DNA of 64,000 nt, from positions 1-64,000 of the IMG/VR virus record IMGVR_UViG_3300020205_002210. One strand, written 5' to 3'. Position 1 is the first letter of the stretch. Each line of letters starts with the position of its first letter. The stretch comes from a virus. Shown in pieces: positions 1 through 7,385 of this stretch. The notes below the pieces were generated by a model. It made no database searches, was not told the origin of the DNA, and saw only the letters and a list, made by a program, of their open reading frames with translations. A program made the translations under genes and the position numbers.

Positions 1-141
1 AGCTGCTGTCTTAGGAGCTTCTGTCTTAGGAGCTGTTGTCTTAGGAGCTTCAGTTTTAGGAGCTGCTGTCTTAGGAGCTTCTGTCTTAGGAGCTGTTGTT
101 TTAGGAGCTGTTGTCTTAGGAGCTTCTTTCTTAGGTGATTC
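1..141 (-). repeat. 15-bp tandem repeat encoding APKT[E/T/A] pentapeptides
   Basis: On the minus strand a GCTCCTAAGACA-type unit plus one variable codon repeats every 15 bp, at least eight times, and continues past the window edge. It encodes Ala-Pro-Lys-Thr followed by Glu, Thr or Ala. Such Pro/Lys/Ala repeats form extended flexible linkers. Copies differ only by single bases, so copy number may vary by slippage. Confidence 0.85.
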
Positions 142-519
142 AACCTTCTTGGTTGGTTTACTAGCTTTGGCTTTTTTCTCAGCTTCTTTTTCTCTACGAA
201 TAACTCGTTTAGGTTTTGGTTTTCTACGTAAAGTCAGAGCCTTAATAATTTCTTGGTGTTGTCTTTGTTCTTCAGAATCACTCTCTTCTTTTATATTTTG
301 TTCTCTCTCATATTCCAATCTTCTCTCTTCATCAGAATCAACCATCAATTGATATATTGATCCAAGATACTGTGTATTGGACATACTGCCAGAGGTTTCA
401 CTCATGGCAGGCTCAATTTTGTTTGATTTAAATACTGAACTTAATTTCGATAATCCACGGCCGAGACCACCAGTAATTTTACCAGCTGTCTCTTTTAAAC
501 TTTTTGTTATTTCGGCCAT
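1..519 (-). CDS. Probable tape-measure / tail peptidase protein, N-terminal part (runs off left edge)
   Basis: The gene starts at the ATG at 519 and stays open to base 1, giving 173 codons. Residues 1-35 are basic and glycine-rich. A stretch near 50-95 (YLGSIYQLMVDSDEERRLEY, then RRHQ-like charged helix) is strongly helical, followed by a Lys/Arg-rich linker and APKT[E/T/A] pentapeptide repeats. It begins 3 nt after the stop of the frameshifted chaperone extension. In many tailed phages the gene just downstream of the frameshifting chaperone is the tape measure, which is the main argument for this call. Similar N-termini with Lys/Pro/Ala linkers occur in T4-like marine phages ahead of murein-peptidase domains. 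That part would lie outside the window, so function is inferred from position. A gp29-like role is possible; no catalytic motif is visible. Confidence 0.5.
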   Translation of the reverse strand, partial: MAEITKSLKETAGKITGGLGRGLSKLSSVFKSNKIEPAMSETSGSMSNTQYLGSIYQLMVDSDEERRLEYEREQNIKEESDSEEQRQHQEIIKALTLRRKPKPKRVIRREKEAEKKAKASKPTKKVESPKKEAPKTTAPKTTAPKTEAPKTAAPKTEAPKTTAPKTEAPKTAA

Positions 520-522
520 CTA

Positions 523-711
523 TTATTTTCTCATGCGTTCTTTTAATTTCTGATTCTCTTCTTCCAAATATTGAATTAGCATGGCGACATAGATATCTCG
601 TTCCCAAGGTATCATATTCTCAAGTTCAGTAAGACTATACTTATGGTGTTGCATCAAAGAAAAGTTAGTCTTAAAGTAATTTTTTAAATCATCATAACAA
701 AGTATTAAACG
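523..711 (-). CDS. gp51-like extension of the tail/baseplate assembly chaperone, read by -1 frameshift
   Basis: This reading frame is open from the end of the gp26-like gene to a TAA at 525-523. It encodes about 62 residues, including MQHHKYSLTELENMIPWERD and an acidic/basic coiled helix ending LKERMRK. The only in-frame ATG is at 654 (43 residues), and no good Shine-Dalgarno lies before it. The frame is reached from the upstream gene by a -1 slip on T TTT TTC at 717-711, giving a fusion of about 303 residues. The conserved 'ENMIPWERDIY' core argues for a real protein. Tail chaperone pairs made by frameshifting (lambda G/GT type) usually precede the tape measure, as here. Separate translation from ATG 654 is the alternative. 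Confidence 0.7.
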   Translation of the reverse strand, partial: RLILCYDDLKNYFKTNFSLMQHHKYSLTELENMIPWERDIYVAMLIQYLEEENQKLKERMRK

Positions 712-1433
712 AAAAAACTTTCGAGTCCCTCCACATCCAACTTATGTGGAAAACCACATTTTGAACATGTGATATCAACCGACTTTCTTAACTTTGGAAT
801 ACTATTGAAAAAGTTTTCCAATTTCTCAAATTGTTCTTGGCTTAATTGTTCGATAAATTCAACCAATTCTTGTGTTGTCTGTTCTTTTGCATAATGAAAC
901 TGTTCACCATCATATATGTGTTCTATAGACTGAGCCAACATGTTGAAGGTAACATCCGTGATGTTGTCAATATCAACCGAGTCTTTTATTAACTTGAATG
1001 GTGGATAACGCATCTTAATAACAATTTTGTCAGTCAATTGAATTTCAGGATCAATATGTTCCTGATATTCAGGCTTAATTTCCATCAAATTAATCTTTAC
1101 TTCCATAACATTGCCGCATGTCTTACCATCTTCGACTTCATTATTGCAACGATATTTTGTTTCTGAAATTTCACCAACAGACTTTGCTCTCAGATGAATA
1201 AAGTAATACTCAACATCAACTATCGAAAGTTCATCGATATCAAAATCTTTGGATAGTGTACACACATCCAAGATTTCTCGTACATTGTGTTGTATGCTGT
1301 GTGCATCACCAGATTCCATCGCCATCAAAAGAGCTTTCTGCTCCTTTACTAGAAACGGTCTGTATTTTATCTTCTTCTTAGAAAGCGGTAATTCCAGTTC
1401 ATAAGTTGGCACTTCAAGTTTTGGTAAAGCCAT
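705..1433 (-). CDS. 26: gp26-type baseplate hub / tail assembly chaperone
   Basis: 242 residues, close to T4 gp26 (208) and resembling the T4 baseplate protein family. It begins MALPKLEVPTYELELPLSKK and has an acidic helical body. Four cysteines (C96, C106, C223, C226) form a probable zinc ribbon: YRC..TC in the middle and CSKCG near the C-terminus. T4 gp26 and gp51 act in hub assembly, and in T4 gene 51 lies directly downstream of 26. Here the gp51-like frame follows in the -1 frame. The gene ends GLESFFV-stop, with a slippery heptamer 3 nt before the stop codon. It follows the tube-like gene by 9 nt, with a GGAG-type ribosome site just before its ATG. Confidence 0.7.
   Translation of the reverse strand: MALPKLEVPTYELELPLSKKKIKYRPFLVKEQKALLMAMESGDAHSIQHNVREILDVCTLSKDFDIDELSIVDVEYYFIHLRAKSVGEISETKYRCNNEVEDGKTCGNVMEVKINLMEIKPEYQEHIDPEIQLTDKIVIKMRYPPFKLIKDSVDIDNITDVTFNMLAQSIEHIYDGEQFHYAKEQTTQELVEFIEQLSQEQFEKLENFFNSIPKLRKSVDITCSKCGFPHKLDVEGLESFFV
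711..717 (-). promoter_or_regulatory. Putative -1 ribosomal frameshift site (T TTT TTC) with upstream SD-like stimulator
   Basis: Read on the minus strand, the last codons of the gp26-like gene are AGT TTT TTC GTT TAA. This contains a canonical X XXY YYZ heptamer, T TTT TTC, placed so that a -1 slip continues into the gp51-like frame. GGAGGG at 732-727 lies 9 nt upstream of the heptamer. An internal Shine-Dalgarno about 10 nt upstream is the known stimulator of dnaX frameshifting. The zero-frame stop follows one codon later. Confidence 0.7.
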
Positions 1434-1442
1434 AATATCTCC

Positions 1443-2117
1443 TTAATTATTTTCAATTTTAACGGTCGACTCCAGTGATTGTGCAATTGAGTTGAAACCT
1501 ATTCCGATGCCGCCAGATGCGCCGCCACCAAGTCCACCTACACTTGTGGCCACCGAGTTCAAACCAGCATCGATCAGTTCCATACCTAATGCTTGCAACG
1601 AATTGTTTTTCCAATAAGTATACGCAAAAGTTACCGACAGTTTATGGTAACCATCTGCGTTCCAATCTAAGTCCAGTTGGTTCATGGAAATAGGGAATGC
1701 ATCATATAAATTCACAGAATACGACAGTTTGTTTCCAACATCATATTGGTTGACTGTGATCGTTGTTGCATAATTTTCTTTATATCTCATATTGTAATTA
1801 AACATTGGATTAATATAGTTTAACCATGCATCAAAAAACACTTTTGATTCCATGTTGTCATCAATTATAAAAGTCAAATCTATGTCAGCATATGTAGTGA
1901 GATATGGATGTTTCTCAACTGGTCCATAAGTTTTTTGTTCAGTTGTTGCAAATGTTCTACCTGGAAGTTGTGCGTTTTCACATCTGTATGTAAGAGCTCT
2001 TGCTGTTGAGATGTACGGAATCAATGTCACTGGTATAGGAATGTTTACATCAAATCTATTTGGTCTGGCCAAATCACCTGAAAAACTTGATTTAAAATCA
2101 CTGATTGATCTAGGCAT
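1443..2117 (-). CDS. Tail-tube-like protein (gp19/gp54 family)
   Basis: 224 residues. The N-terminus (SDFKSSFSGDLARPNRFDV) and the body 'LTYRCENAQLPGRTFATTEQ...GPVEKHPY' are typical of the T4-like tail-tube fold: N-terminal hairpin, then a beta-barrel, with a late 'PISMNQLDLDW' strand. T4 gp19 is 163 residues and gp54 320, so length does not settle which it is. The main tube gene normally follows sheath gp18, which here starts at 63217 with its downstream region outside the window. This copy, sitting with the chaperone and gp4, is therefore more likely a baseplate tube initiator (gp54-like) or a tube paralog. The C-terminal tail is Gly/Ser-rich. Confidence 0.6.
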   Translation of the reverse strand: MPRSISDFKSSFSGDLARPNRFDVNIPIPVTLIPYISTARALTYRCENAQLPGRTFATTEQKTYGPVEKHPYLTTYADIDLTFIIDDNMESKVFFDAWLNYINPMFNYNMRYKENYATTITVNQYDVGNKLSYSVNLYDAFPISMNQLDLDWNADGYHKLSVTFAYTYWKNNSLQALGMELIDAGLNSVATSVGGLGGGASGGIGIGFNSIAQSLESTVKIENN

Positions 2118-2735
2118 TTAATTGTTCCTTATTTCTTCTAGTGAATCTTTCCAGACTTCTTTTGGTTGTGCTTTTTTGAACTGGTGTACTGGCAAATATG
2201 TTGCAACATCCCATTCTTCTGGTTCAACAGCAAGAATCCTGGATTTTATGTGACTGTACAGGTACTTCTTCAGGCAAGGTCTAAACTCTTTTAGTCTAGA
2301 TGACGCATCCAACATAGGATAAGTCACCCTGACTCGTTTAATTTCATCCTCGTCATTATATAAAGCAAAACTCAACAACTTCTTTAGGAAGATTACACGG
2401 TATCTAAGTGGTAAGTAATGTATGTTTAAACCAATGAATCCATCAGATTGCCGTTTTAGTGGTATCACCAAAGGGAATCTATCATAGTAAGGCAAGTCAT
2501 CTTTGGTTTTAGGATCATACACAAAGTAATACATACCACCCATCAAGAATTTTTGTCTATCGGCCGGTCTTGTCCATCTTTCCTTTTCTTTTGTGATAGG
2601 AACAGACAATCGACCTGGATTTCTCAGGCCTGCAATTTTTTGCATCAACCATTTCAAAGACTGGCTGCTCATCGTTGGATGTTCAGCTGCGATCTTCTGT
2701 TCGGTCAGTGTGGTTAGTATGGATTTTGTTATCAT
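2118..2735 (-). CDS. Conserved T4-like virion protein, possibly DNA end protector (gp2-like)
   Basis: 205 residues. The central signature is YYFVYDPKTKDDLPYYDRFP, then LVIPL and 'GLNIHYLPLRYR', a pattern I associate with a conserved protein beside gp4 in aquatic T4-like phages. In T4, gene 2 (DNA end protector) neighbours gene 4, so that role is possible. T4 gp2 is longer (274 residues), and I cannot confirm homology by reading. The N-terminus contains a basic helix (SLKWLMQKIAGLRNPGR) that could bind DNA or a partner. The gene starts 11 nt after gp4 and abuts the tube-like gene, so it belongs to the same leftward operon. Confidence 0.4.
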   Translation of the reverse strand: MITKSILTTLTEQKIAAEHPTMSSQSLKWLMQKIAGLRNPGRLSVPITKEKERWTRPADRQKFLMGGMYYFVYDPKTKDDLPYYDRFPLVIPLKRQSDGFIGLNIHYLPLRYRVIFLKKLLSFALYNDEDEIKRVRVTYPMLDASSRLKEFRPCLKKYLYSHIKSRILAVEPEEWDVATYLPVHQFKKAQPKEVWKDSLEEIRNN

Positions 2736-2746
2736 TGGATATTTAG

Positions 2747-3181
2747 TTACAGTCCAAGGTCATCTTCTGTAATAATCTGGAAGGCCCAGCCCCTATCTTG
2801 ACAATATTCATTAGCTGCTTTCCATTTAGCACTGTTAACACCCCATGTAGTGACTTCATTTATGTACTGTTTAGTGACACGCTTTTGTTTTTTAGGTTCC
2901 TGTGTCTGTTTTTTAGGTTTAACCTCAATCATCAATGTCTTTAGTTTACCCTCTTTGGTGCGTACTTTGACTAAGAAATCTGGATAATAACGATGAAACT
3001 TATTATCCACTGGAGATTTGTAAGGAACTATCAACTCTTCTGATGCCCACGATATGATATTTGGATTTTTATCGAGCCAGTGCATCACTCTACACTCCCA
3101 ACTCGAGCGATATATGATATTTTTGTGGTCACCCATGTATTTTTGTGGGTTTGTTGGTTTAAATGTGCCGGAATATGCCAT
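2747..3181 (-). CDS. 4: gp4-type head completion protein (nuclease fold)
   Basis: 144 residues, matching T4 gp4 (about 150). The sequence has a PD-(D/E)xK nuclease arrangement resembling TnsA: E29 in 'RSSWECRV', P67-D68 in 'YYPDFLVKV', and E86-x-K88 in 'MIEVKPKK'. T4 gp4 acts in head completion before tail joining. It is the first gene of the leftward operon. The start codon at 3181 faces the divergent promoter region, and the nearest rightward gene begins 131 nt away. The family assignment is firm; whether the nuclease is active is not known. Confidence 0.85.
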   Translation of the reverse strand: MAYSGTFKPTNPQKYMGDHKNIIYRSSWECRVMHWLDKNPNIISWASEELIVPYKSPVDNKFHRYYPDFLVKVRTKEGKLKTLMIEVKPKKQTQEPKKQKRVTKQYINEVTTWGVNSAKWKAANEYCQDRGWAFQIITEDDLGL

Positions 3182-3312
3182 AGTTCATAAATAATTGTGT
3201 ATATACCAATCCGACGCCGGTGTGGAACGTCAGTTATGAATATATATGCGATTTCTTTTTGTGGATATGATACATAAATAGATTTTATACACACTCTTTT
3301 CTAAGAAAAACA
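3182..3312. promoter_or_regulatory. Divergent intergenic region between leftward and rightward structural operons
   Basis: 131 nt separate gp4 (minus) from the tube-cap gene (plus). Two CATAAATA motifs on the plus strand (3186-3193 and 3273-3280) match the T4 late promoter core. No clear counterpart was found facing left, so the leftward promoter is not identified. A GACG...CGTC inverted repeat lies near 3212-3230. Confidence 0.6.
3273..3280 (+). promoter_or_regulatory. Late promoter core CATAAATA upstream of baseplate operon
   Basis: CATAAATAG lies 33 nt before the ATG at 3313. T4 late promoters have TATAAATA as the only conserved element, recognised by gp55 with clamp-dependent activation. 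The NATAAATA form recurs before gene clusters in this window. Confidence 0.65.
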
Positions 3313-4311
3313 ATGGCACTCATCACAATACCAACATCTATAGGTGGTTTAAACATTCCCGCAGGAATATTTGGCGGACCTTTGGGGTCACTATATCGAA
3401 AAGGTGGACTGGAATATGTACAATATCCGAGAGATTTGGGTAGTGCAACAAAGTCACACTCGATTTTGTTTACGATAGAAGAGATACAAGAAACAAAATT
3501 TCAGGACGTTTTAAATAAGATTGAATCTTTGTTCAAATCCAAGTCTGATCCAATTCCTGAAGGTGCAGCCACAGTTGATGAACAAAATGCAATAAATGAG
3601 GCCTTGGCTGACCAACGAGCTGGCACCACAGATAGAAGCTTTGTACAGAGTGCTGGTGATATGCTGAACTCCGGTTTAAATTCTCTTGGTGAATCCGTAA
3701 AAGAATTTAATAGTAGAAAAGGTGTACCAGTAGGTTATATTGCGCTCTATATGCCGGAAAATTTTAACATCACATCAAATATGTCATATGATGACACTAC
3801 AACAATAGCCTCGGCAGCTGGTGCATTACCATTAATTGGTAGTGTAGTTAGTAAAGTAACTGACAAACTTCAGAATAATGACGCTGCTAAACTTGCTTTA
3901 AACAGAGCCGGTTATGTTTTTAATCCACAAAAACAAATGTTGTTTCAGGGTATTGAGTTTAGAGAATTCAATCTATCTTTCACTTTCACACCATATTCAC
4001 AAAGGGAAGCGGAAGATGTTAAGAAAATTATCAAAATGTTTAGGATGTGGTCGGCACCAAAAACATCTTCGGCTGGAGCTGGTATGTTCTTTGTTCCGCC
4101 TGCGTTATTTGGTGTGGAATTTCAGTTTCAAGGTAAACTAAATCCAAATTTACCAAAGTTAGAAAGATGTGTTGTAGAATCGGTTGATGTTAATTATGCA
4201 CCAAACGGATGGGCTGCACACAGTGATGGTGCACCGATACAAACGACTATGGCAATTCAATTGAAGGAAATCGTACTGATTGACCGTGCAAAAGTGAATG
4301 CTGGATACTAA
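3313..4311 (+). CDS. Baseplate tail-tube cap / initiator (gp48/gp54-like)
   Basis: 332 residues, between T4 gp54 (320) and gp48 (364). The N-terminus is Gly/Pro-rich (GGLNIPAGIFGGPLGSLYRK). The second half has tube-like strands (GIEFREFNLSFTFTPYSQRE, then 'VDVNYAPNGWAAHSDGAPIQTTMAIQLKEI'), the usual end of tube-fold proteins. In T4, gp48 and gp54 cap the baseplate and nucleate the tube. An Ala/Ser-rich, partly disordered insert lies at about 85-140. It is the first gene of a rightward operon under a late promoter and is followed directly by gp53. Choosing between gp48 and gp54 is not possible by eye. Confidence 0.75.
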   Translation: MALITIPTSIGGLNIPAGIFGGPLGSLYRKGGLEYVQYPRDLGSATKSHSILFTIEEIQETKFQDVLNKIESLFKSKSDPIPEGAATVDEQNAINEALADQRAGTTDRSFVQSAGDMLNSGLNSLGESVKEFNSRKGVPVGYIALYMPENFNITSNMSYDDTTTIASAAGALPLIGSVVSKVTDKLQNNDAAKLALNRAGYVFNPQKQMLFQGIEFREFNLSFTFTPYSQREAEDVKKIIKMFRMWSAPKTSSAGAGMFFVPPALFGVEFQFQGKLNPNLPKLERCVVESVDVNYAPNGWAAHSDGAPIQTTMAIQLKEIVLIDRAKVNAGY

Positions 4312-4312
4312 A

Positions 4313-4933
4313 ATGCAATACTTTAATTCTTTACCTAAAGTTCAATATACCAATAAAAATGGTGTATCTACAGTGTACACCAACTTATTGGCTAGAGCAA
4401 GCATAATTCCAAGTCTGTTGAACAATACATTAAATTTTTATGATTATGACATACAAGACGGTGACACACCGGAAATTGTAGCATACAAATATTATGGTGA
4501 TTCTTATAGATATTGGGTGGTACTATATGTGAATCAAATAAATGATGCACAATGGGATTGGCCATTAAATGATAGAAATTTTCGTGAGTATATGAATGAA
4601 AAATATGCCGGTAATACCGCGGAGAATGTTCACCATTATGAAAAGACTATTACACAAACAAATAGAACATCTGGTACAGACTACGATATAAAAACCACAA
4701 CAAATAGCTTTTCGATTACAGAAGAAGAATACACCGAACTGCAAAATGCAGGTGGAATAGAAACAAATACATATGTTCTGCCAACCGGTTCAGTTGATGT
4801 TACAATAGAATCAAGAATAGTTACAAATTATACATATGAGCTTGAACTGAATGAAGCTAAAAGAAGTATAAAATTGTTAAACAAAGCATTTATTGACCAA
4901 TTTGAAAAAGATTTTATGGATTTAATGAAATAA
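4313..4933 (+). CDS. 53: Baseplate wedge protein gp53
   Basis: About 206 residues, against 196 for T4 gp53. The LysM-like core is clear: IQDGDTPEIVAYKYYGDSYR followed by YWVVLYVNQINDAQWDWPL, then 'FREYMNEKYAG'. gp53 joins baseplate wedges around the hub. I chose the ATG at 4313 (MQYFNSLPKV), just after the upstream stop, because relatives begin with a short M-x-YF segment. An in-frame ATG at 4298 would overlap the previous gene by 14 nt. The C-terminus is an acidic/basic helix (LLNKAFIDQFEKDFMDLMK), as in T4 gp53. Confidence 0.85.
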   Translation: MQYFNSLPKVQYTNKNGVSTVYTNLLARASIIPSLLNNTLNFYDYDIQDGDTPEIVAYKYYGDSYRYWVVLYVNQINDAQWDWPLNDRNFREYMNEKYAGNTAENVHHYEKTITQTNRTSGTDYDIKTTTNSFSITEEEYTELQNAGGIETNTYVLPTGSVDVTIESRIVTNYTYELELNEAKRSIKLLNKAFIDQFEKDFMDLMK

Positions 4934-4934
4934 T

Positions 4935-6296
4935 ATGGAAGATACAGATGCACCAAATGGTGGTTTTTATTATCCACAAGATTTTAGTTTAGAAGCTGTA
5001 GACATAACTACAGATTCCGGAAATGTATATAAATTAAAATATCTTGTTGTTGAATTGTCTTTCTTTGAAGACATATACGCTTTTGCGTGTTCGGGCAATG
5101 TGGTGTTGCGTGATGCTGTTGGTTTAATTGAAAAACTTAAATTGGATGGTTCCGAAATAATTGAAATTACTTATGGTAAATCAAGCTCACAAAAAAAATC
5201 TGAAAAGAATTCTAGAAAATATAGACTGTATAAGATTGGTAACAGAAAGCCGTTAGGCAATAAAACAACAGAATTTTTCACAATGTATTTCTGTTCAGAA
5301 GAATTGTTTTTATCTGAACAAATAAAAATATCCAAATCTTTTAAGGGCCAAACGATATCTAAAATTGTTGATAGTATATTATTAGATACTAACAACGGTC
5401 TAAAAGTAAACAAATCAAAAATACAAAAAATTGAAAATACTTATGGTGTTTATGATTTCGTTATACCAAAATTAAAACCATTTGAAGCTATTAGTTGGTT
5501 ATCTACATATGCTAGGCCAGAACGCCGAAGCGGTGCAGATTCAGGTGCAGACATGTTGTTTTATGAAACTAATGATGGATTTTATTTCCAGTCATTACAA
5601 TCTATGTTTACTGCGGCACCATATGCAACTTACAAATACCAACCATCCGATTTAGATTTCAAAAATAGTTACGAGAATAATTTTAATATTATAGACTATG
5701 AATTTATCAAAACTTATGACACACTTGATGCAACAGCTTCTGGTATATACGCAAACAGATTGATAAGTATTGATCCTTTGTTGAGAAAAAAAACTATTAC
5801 CGATTTCAATAAAGACAAATTGACTGGTTACTCAAACTCTGGATCACCAAGTAATAGGTTTGGTAAAAAATTAACAGATATGTATGATAGTTCGTTAAAA
5901 CTTGCGTTTAGTAATTCCAATCAAATTAACAGGCCATATATAAAGCAAGGCGAAAGTCAAGTCGGAAAAGATATTTTTATAGAAACTTCTGTGCCAAATA
6001 GGTCAGCACAAATTGCTTTGTCTAACTACACAGTGATGAAAGCAATAATACCTGGTGATAGTACCATAACAGCAGGAAGAACTGTTAATATTTTACTTTA
6101 CTCATTACAATTTGGTGGCGATGCAGAGAATGCAACCCGAGCGCTCGATACATATTTTTCTGGCATATATTTGGTGACAGCTGTTCGACACATCATACAA
6201 ACACAAGGTGTATATCAAACAGTTTTGGAATTGGCAAAAGAAAGTTTGAAATCTAGTTATGATACACAGGGAAATTCAGGAAGATTAAATGAATAA
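4935..6296 (+). CDS. Baseplate hub protein (gp27-like)
   Basis: 453 residues, against 391 for T4 gp27. The body follows the hub plan. An N-terminal domain is followed by a KISKSFKGQTISKIVDSILL motif with a 'PFEAISWLS' helix, as in gp27/gpD-type hub proteins. Then comes 'DGFYFQSLQSM', and a late beta-domain (PGDSTITAGRTVNILLYSLQ) of the tube-like fold ends the protein. The hub trimer holds the gp5 spike and adapts three-fold to six-fold symmetry. Gene order fits: the spike OB domain starts inside its last codons (8-nt overlap). The family is clear; the gp27 name rests on order and fold pattern. Confidence 0.7.
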   Translation: MEDTDAPNGGFYYPQDFSLEAVDITTDSGNVYKLKYLVVELSFFEDIYAFACSGNVVLRDAVGLIEKLKLDGSEIIEITYGKSSSQKKSEKNSRKYRLYKIGNRKPLGNKTTEFFTMYFCSEELFLSEQIKISKSFKGQTISKIVDSILLDTNNGLKVNKSKIQKIENTYGVYDFVIPKLKPFEAISWLSTYARPERRSGADSGADMLFYETNDGFYFQSLQSMFTAAPYATYKYQPSDLDFKNSYENNFNIIDYEFIKTYDTLDATASGIYANRLISIDPLLRKKTITDFNKDKLTGYSNSGSPSNRFGKKLTDMYDSSLKLAFSNSNQINRPYIKQGESQVGKDIFIETSVPNRSAQIALSNYTVMKAIIPGDSTITAGRTVNILLYSLQFGGDAENATRALDTYFSGIYLVTAVRHIIQTQGVYQTVLELAKESLKSSYDTQGNSGRLNE

Positions 6297-6582
6297 TTTT
6301 ATTGGTAAAGATGGATTTATTTGGTGGGTTGGCGTTGTTGAAGACAGAGCAGACACACTGGCTTTAGGTAGGTGTAAGGTCCGCATATTCGGTTGGCATA
6401 CAGACAATGTTATGGATTTACCGACTGGTGATTTACCTTGGGCTCTACCAATATATCCAATAAATAATTCAAAATCGTTTTCAGCACCAAGAATTGGTGA
6501 CTGGATAGTTGGTTTCTTTATGGATGGAGAATCCGCACAAGCACCTGTTATGATGGGTGTTCTACCTGGAATACAAGCATAA
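6289..6582 (+). CDS. Spike OB-fold domain protein (gp5 N-terminal half, separate gene)
   Basis: 97 residues, all one OB-fold. 'WWVGVVEDRADTLALGRCKV' is followed by 'RIFGWHTDN', 'LPWALPIYP' and 'PRIGDWIVGFFMDGESAQAPV' with a final VMMGVLPG. This is the gp5/VgrG N-terminal domain signature (V-E-DR-DP-x-LGR-x-x-VR-x-x-G). T4 gp5 continues into a lysozyme domain and a beta-helix. Here the gene stops after the OB-fold, and the needle is a separate gene 0.8 kb downstream. The stop overlaps the next gene's ATG (TAATG). Confidence 0.85.
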   Translation: MNNFIGKDGFIWWVGVVEDRADTLALGRCKVRIFGWHTDNVMDLPTGDLPWALPIYPINNSKSFSAPRIGDWIVGFFMDGESAQAPVMMGVLPGIQA

Positions 6583-7382
6583 TGGCAACACATAGTTTAC
6601 CTCGGACTAGTAATCAAAATCTGAGACCATTATTTACTAATGATGGTCCAACATCTGGCAATCCAACAATACCAGCATTAGCTCGAGGCGTTCTTGCAGA
6701 CACGATGATTGCGTTTTCAAATAAAAACCTATCTCATGTTTGTGATTTTGTTGATGAGATGCGTAAAAATGTTGAATTGAAAAAGTTTCTTAAAGCTGTT
6801 GCGGATAAATTAAGAGAAGGTATACGTAAAATTATGGCGGCTTTAGGAGTAAGTGATCTTTCTGGTATGCTCGCTAAATATGTGGATCAACTGAAAACAG
6901 CAACCAGATGGTTGAAGCGTGTGCAAAAAGAAATATTGCAACCAATTTTAGATTTTCAAAAATATGTACTAGCTTATATCACAAACATACGTGCAATAAT
7001 TCAATGGATTCTTGGACTACCTGCAAAATTTTTGGCTGTATTAAAAGACTGTTTGAGTAGATTACTAATATTAGTAAAAAATGTGTTTAGTGATTTTTTT
7101 GAAGTGTTGTTTGATGGTGTTGATACGGGTTTAGGTGATGCGATTAGTGCAGCTAAAGAATTTGCTGAAGAAGCTTACCGAACTGTTAATCTGACTGCAC
7201 AAATTGCGGTTGGCGCTGTTACTATTGTTAGTGCAGTTACAGTTGGTCTTTTAAATCCTGTAAGTGAAGCTGAGTTAATAGACGCAAACAGAACAATTGA
7301 TACATATGCAAGTACACTACCAACCGCAGAAAGTGTTGCTGCATCTACAGCACCAGAAGATCAAAAGAAATCGGCACCTTAA
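6582..7382 (+). CDS. Helical hydrophobic protein inserted between the two spike genes
   Basis: 266 residues with no family I can name. Residues 50-115 are charged helices, 116-178 a long amphipathic/hydrophobic helical stretch (ILQPILDFQKYVLAYITNIR onward), and 204-224 a membrane-like segment (AQIAVGAVTIVSAVTVGLL). The C-terminus is a Thr/Ala/Ser-rich tail. Its place between the OB-fold and needle genes, with overlapping or near-contiguous starts, suggests a hub or central tail protein. The hydrophobic helices could act on the host membrane after contraction, but that is inference. T4 gp28 and tape-measure fragments are other possibilities. Confidence 0.6.
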   Translation: MATHSLPRTSNQNLRPLFTNDGPTSGNPTIPALARGVLADTMIAFSNKNLSHVCDFVDEMRKNVELKKFLKAVADKLREGIRKIMAALGVSDLSGMLAKYVDQLKTATRWLKRVQKEILQPILDFQKYVLAYITNIRAIIQWILGLPAKFLAVLKDCLSRLLILVKNVFSDFFEVLFDGVDTGLGDAISAAKEFAEEAYRTVNLTAQIAVGAVTIVSAVTVGLLNPVSEAELIDANRTIDTYASTLPTAESVAASTAPEDQKKSAP

Positions 7383-7385
7383 AAT

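Noticed and set aside
3200-3240. tRNA-like or riboswitch structure in the divergent region
   Set aside because: Only one short GACG/CGTC stem is visible. No cloverleaf or known aptamer core was found.
4298-4312. ATG at 4298 as start of gp53
   Set aside because: It would overlap the tube-cap gene by 14 nt. The start at 4313 fits gp53 relatives better.
6285-6593. 102-residue minus-strand frame over the spike OB-fold gene
   Set aside because: The plus-strand frame encodes a clear OB-fold with family motifs. The minus frame is its shadow.
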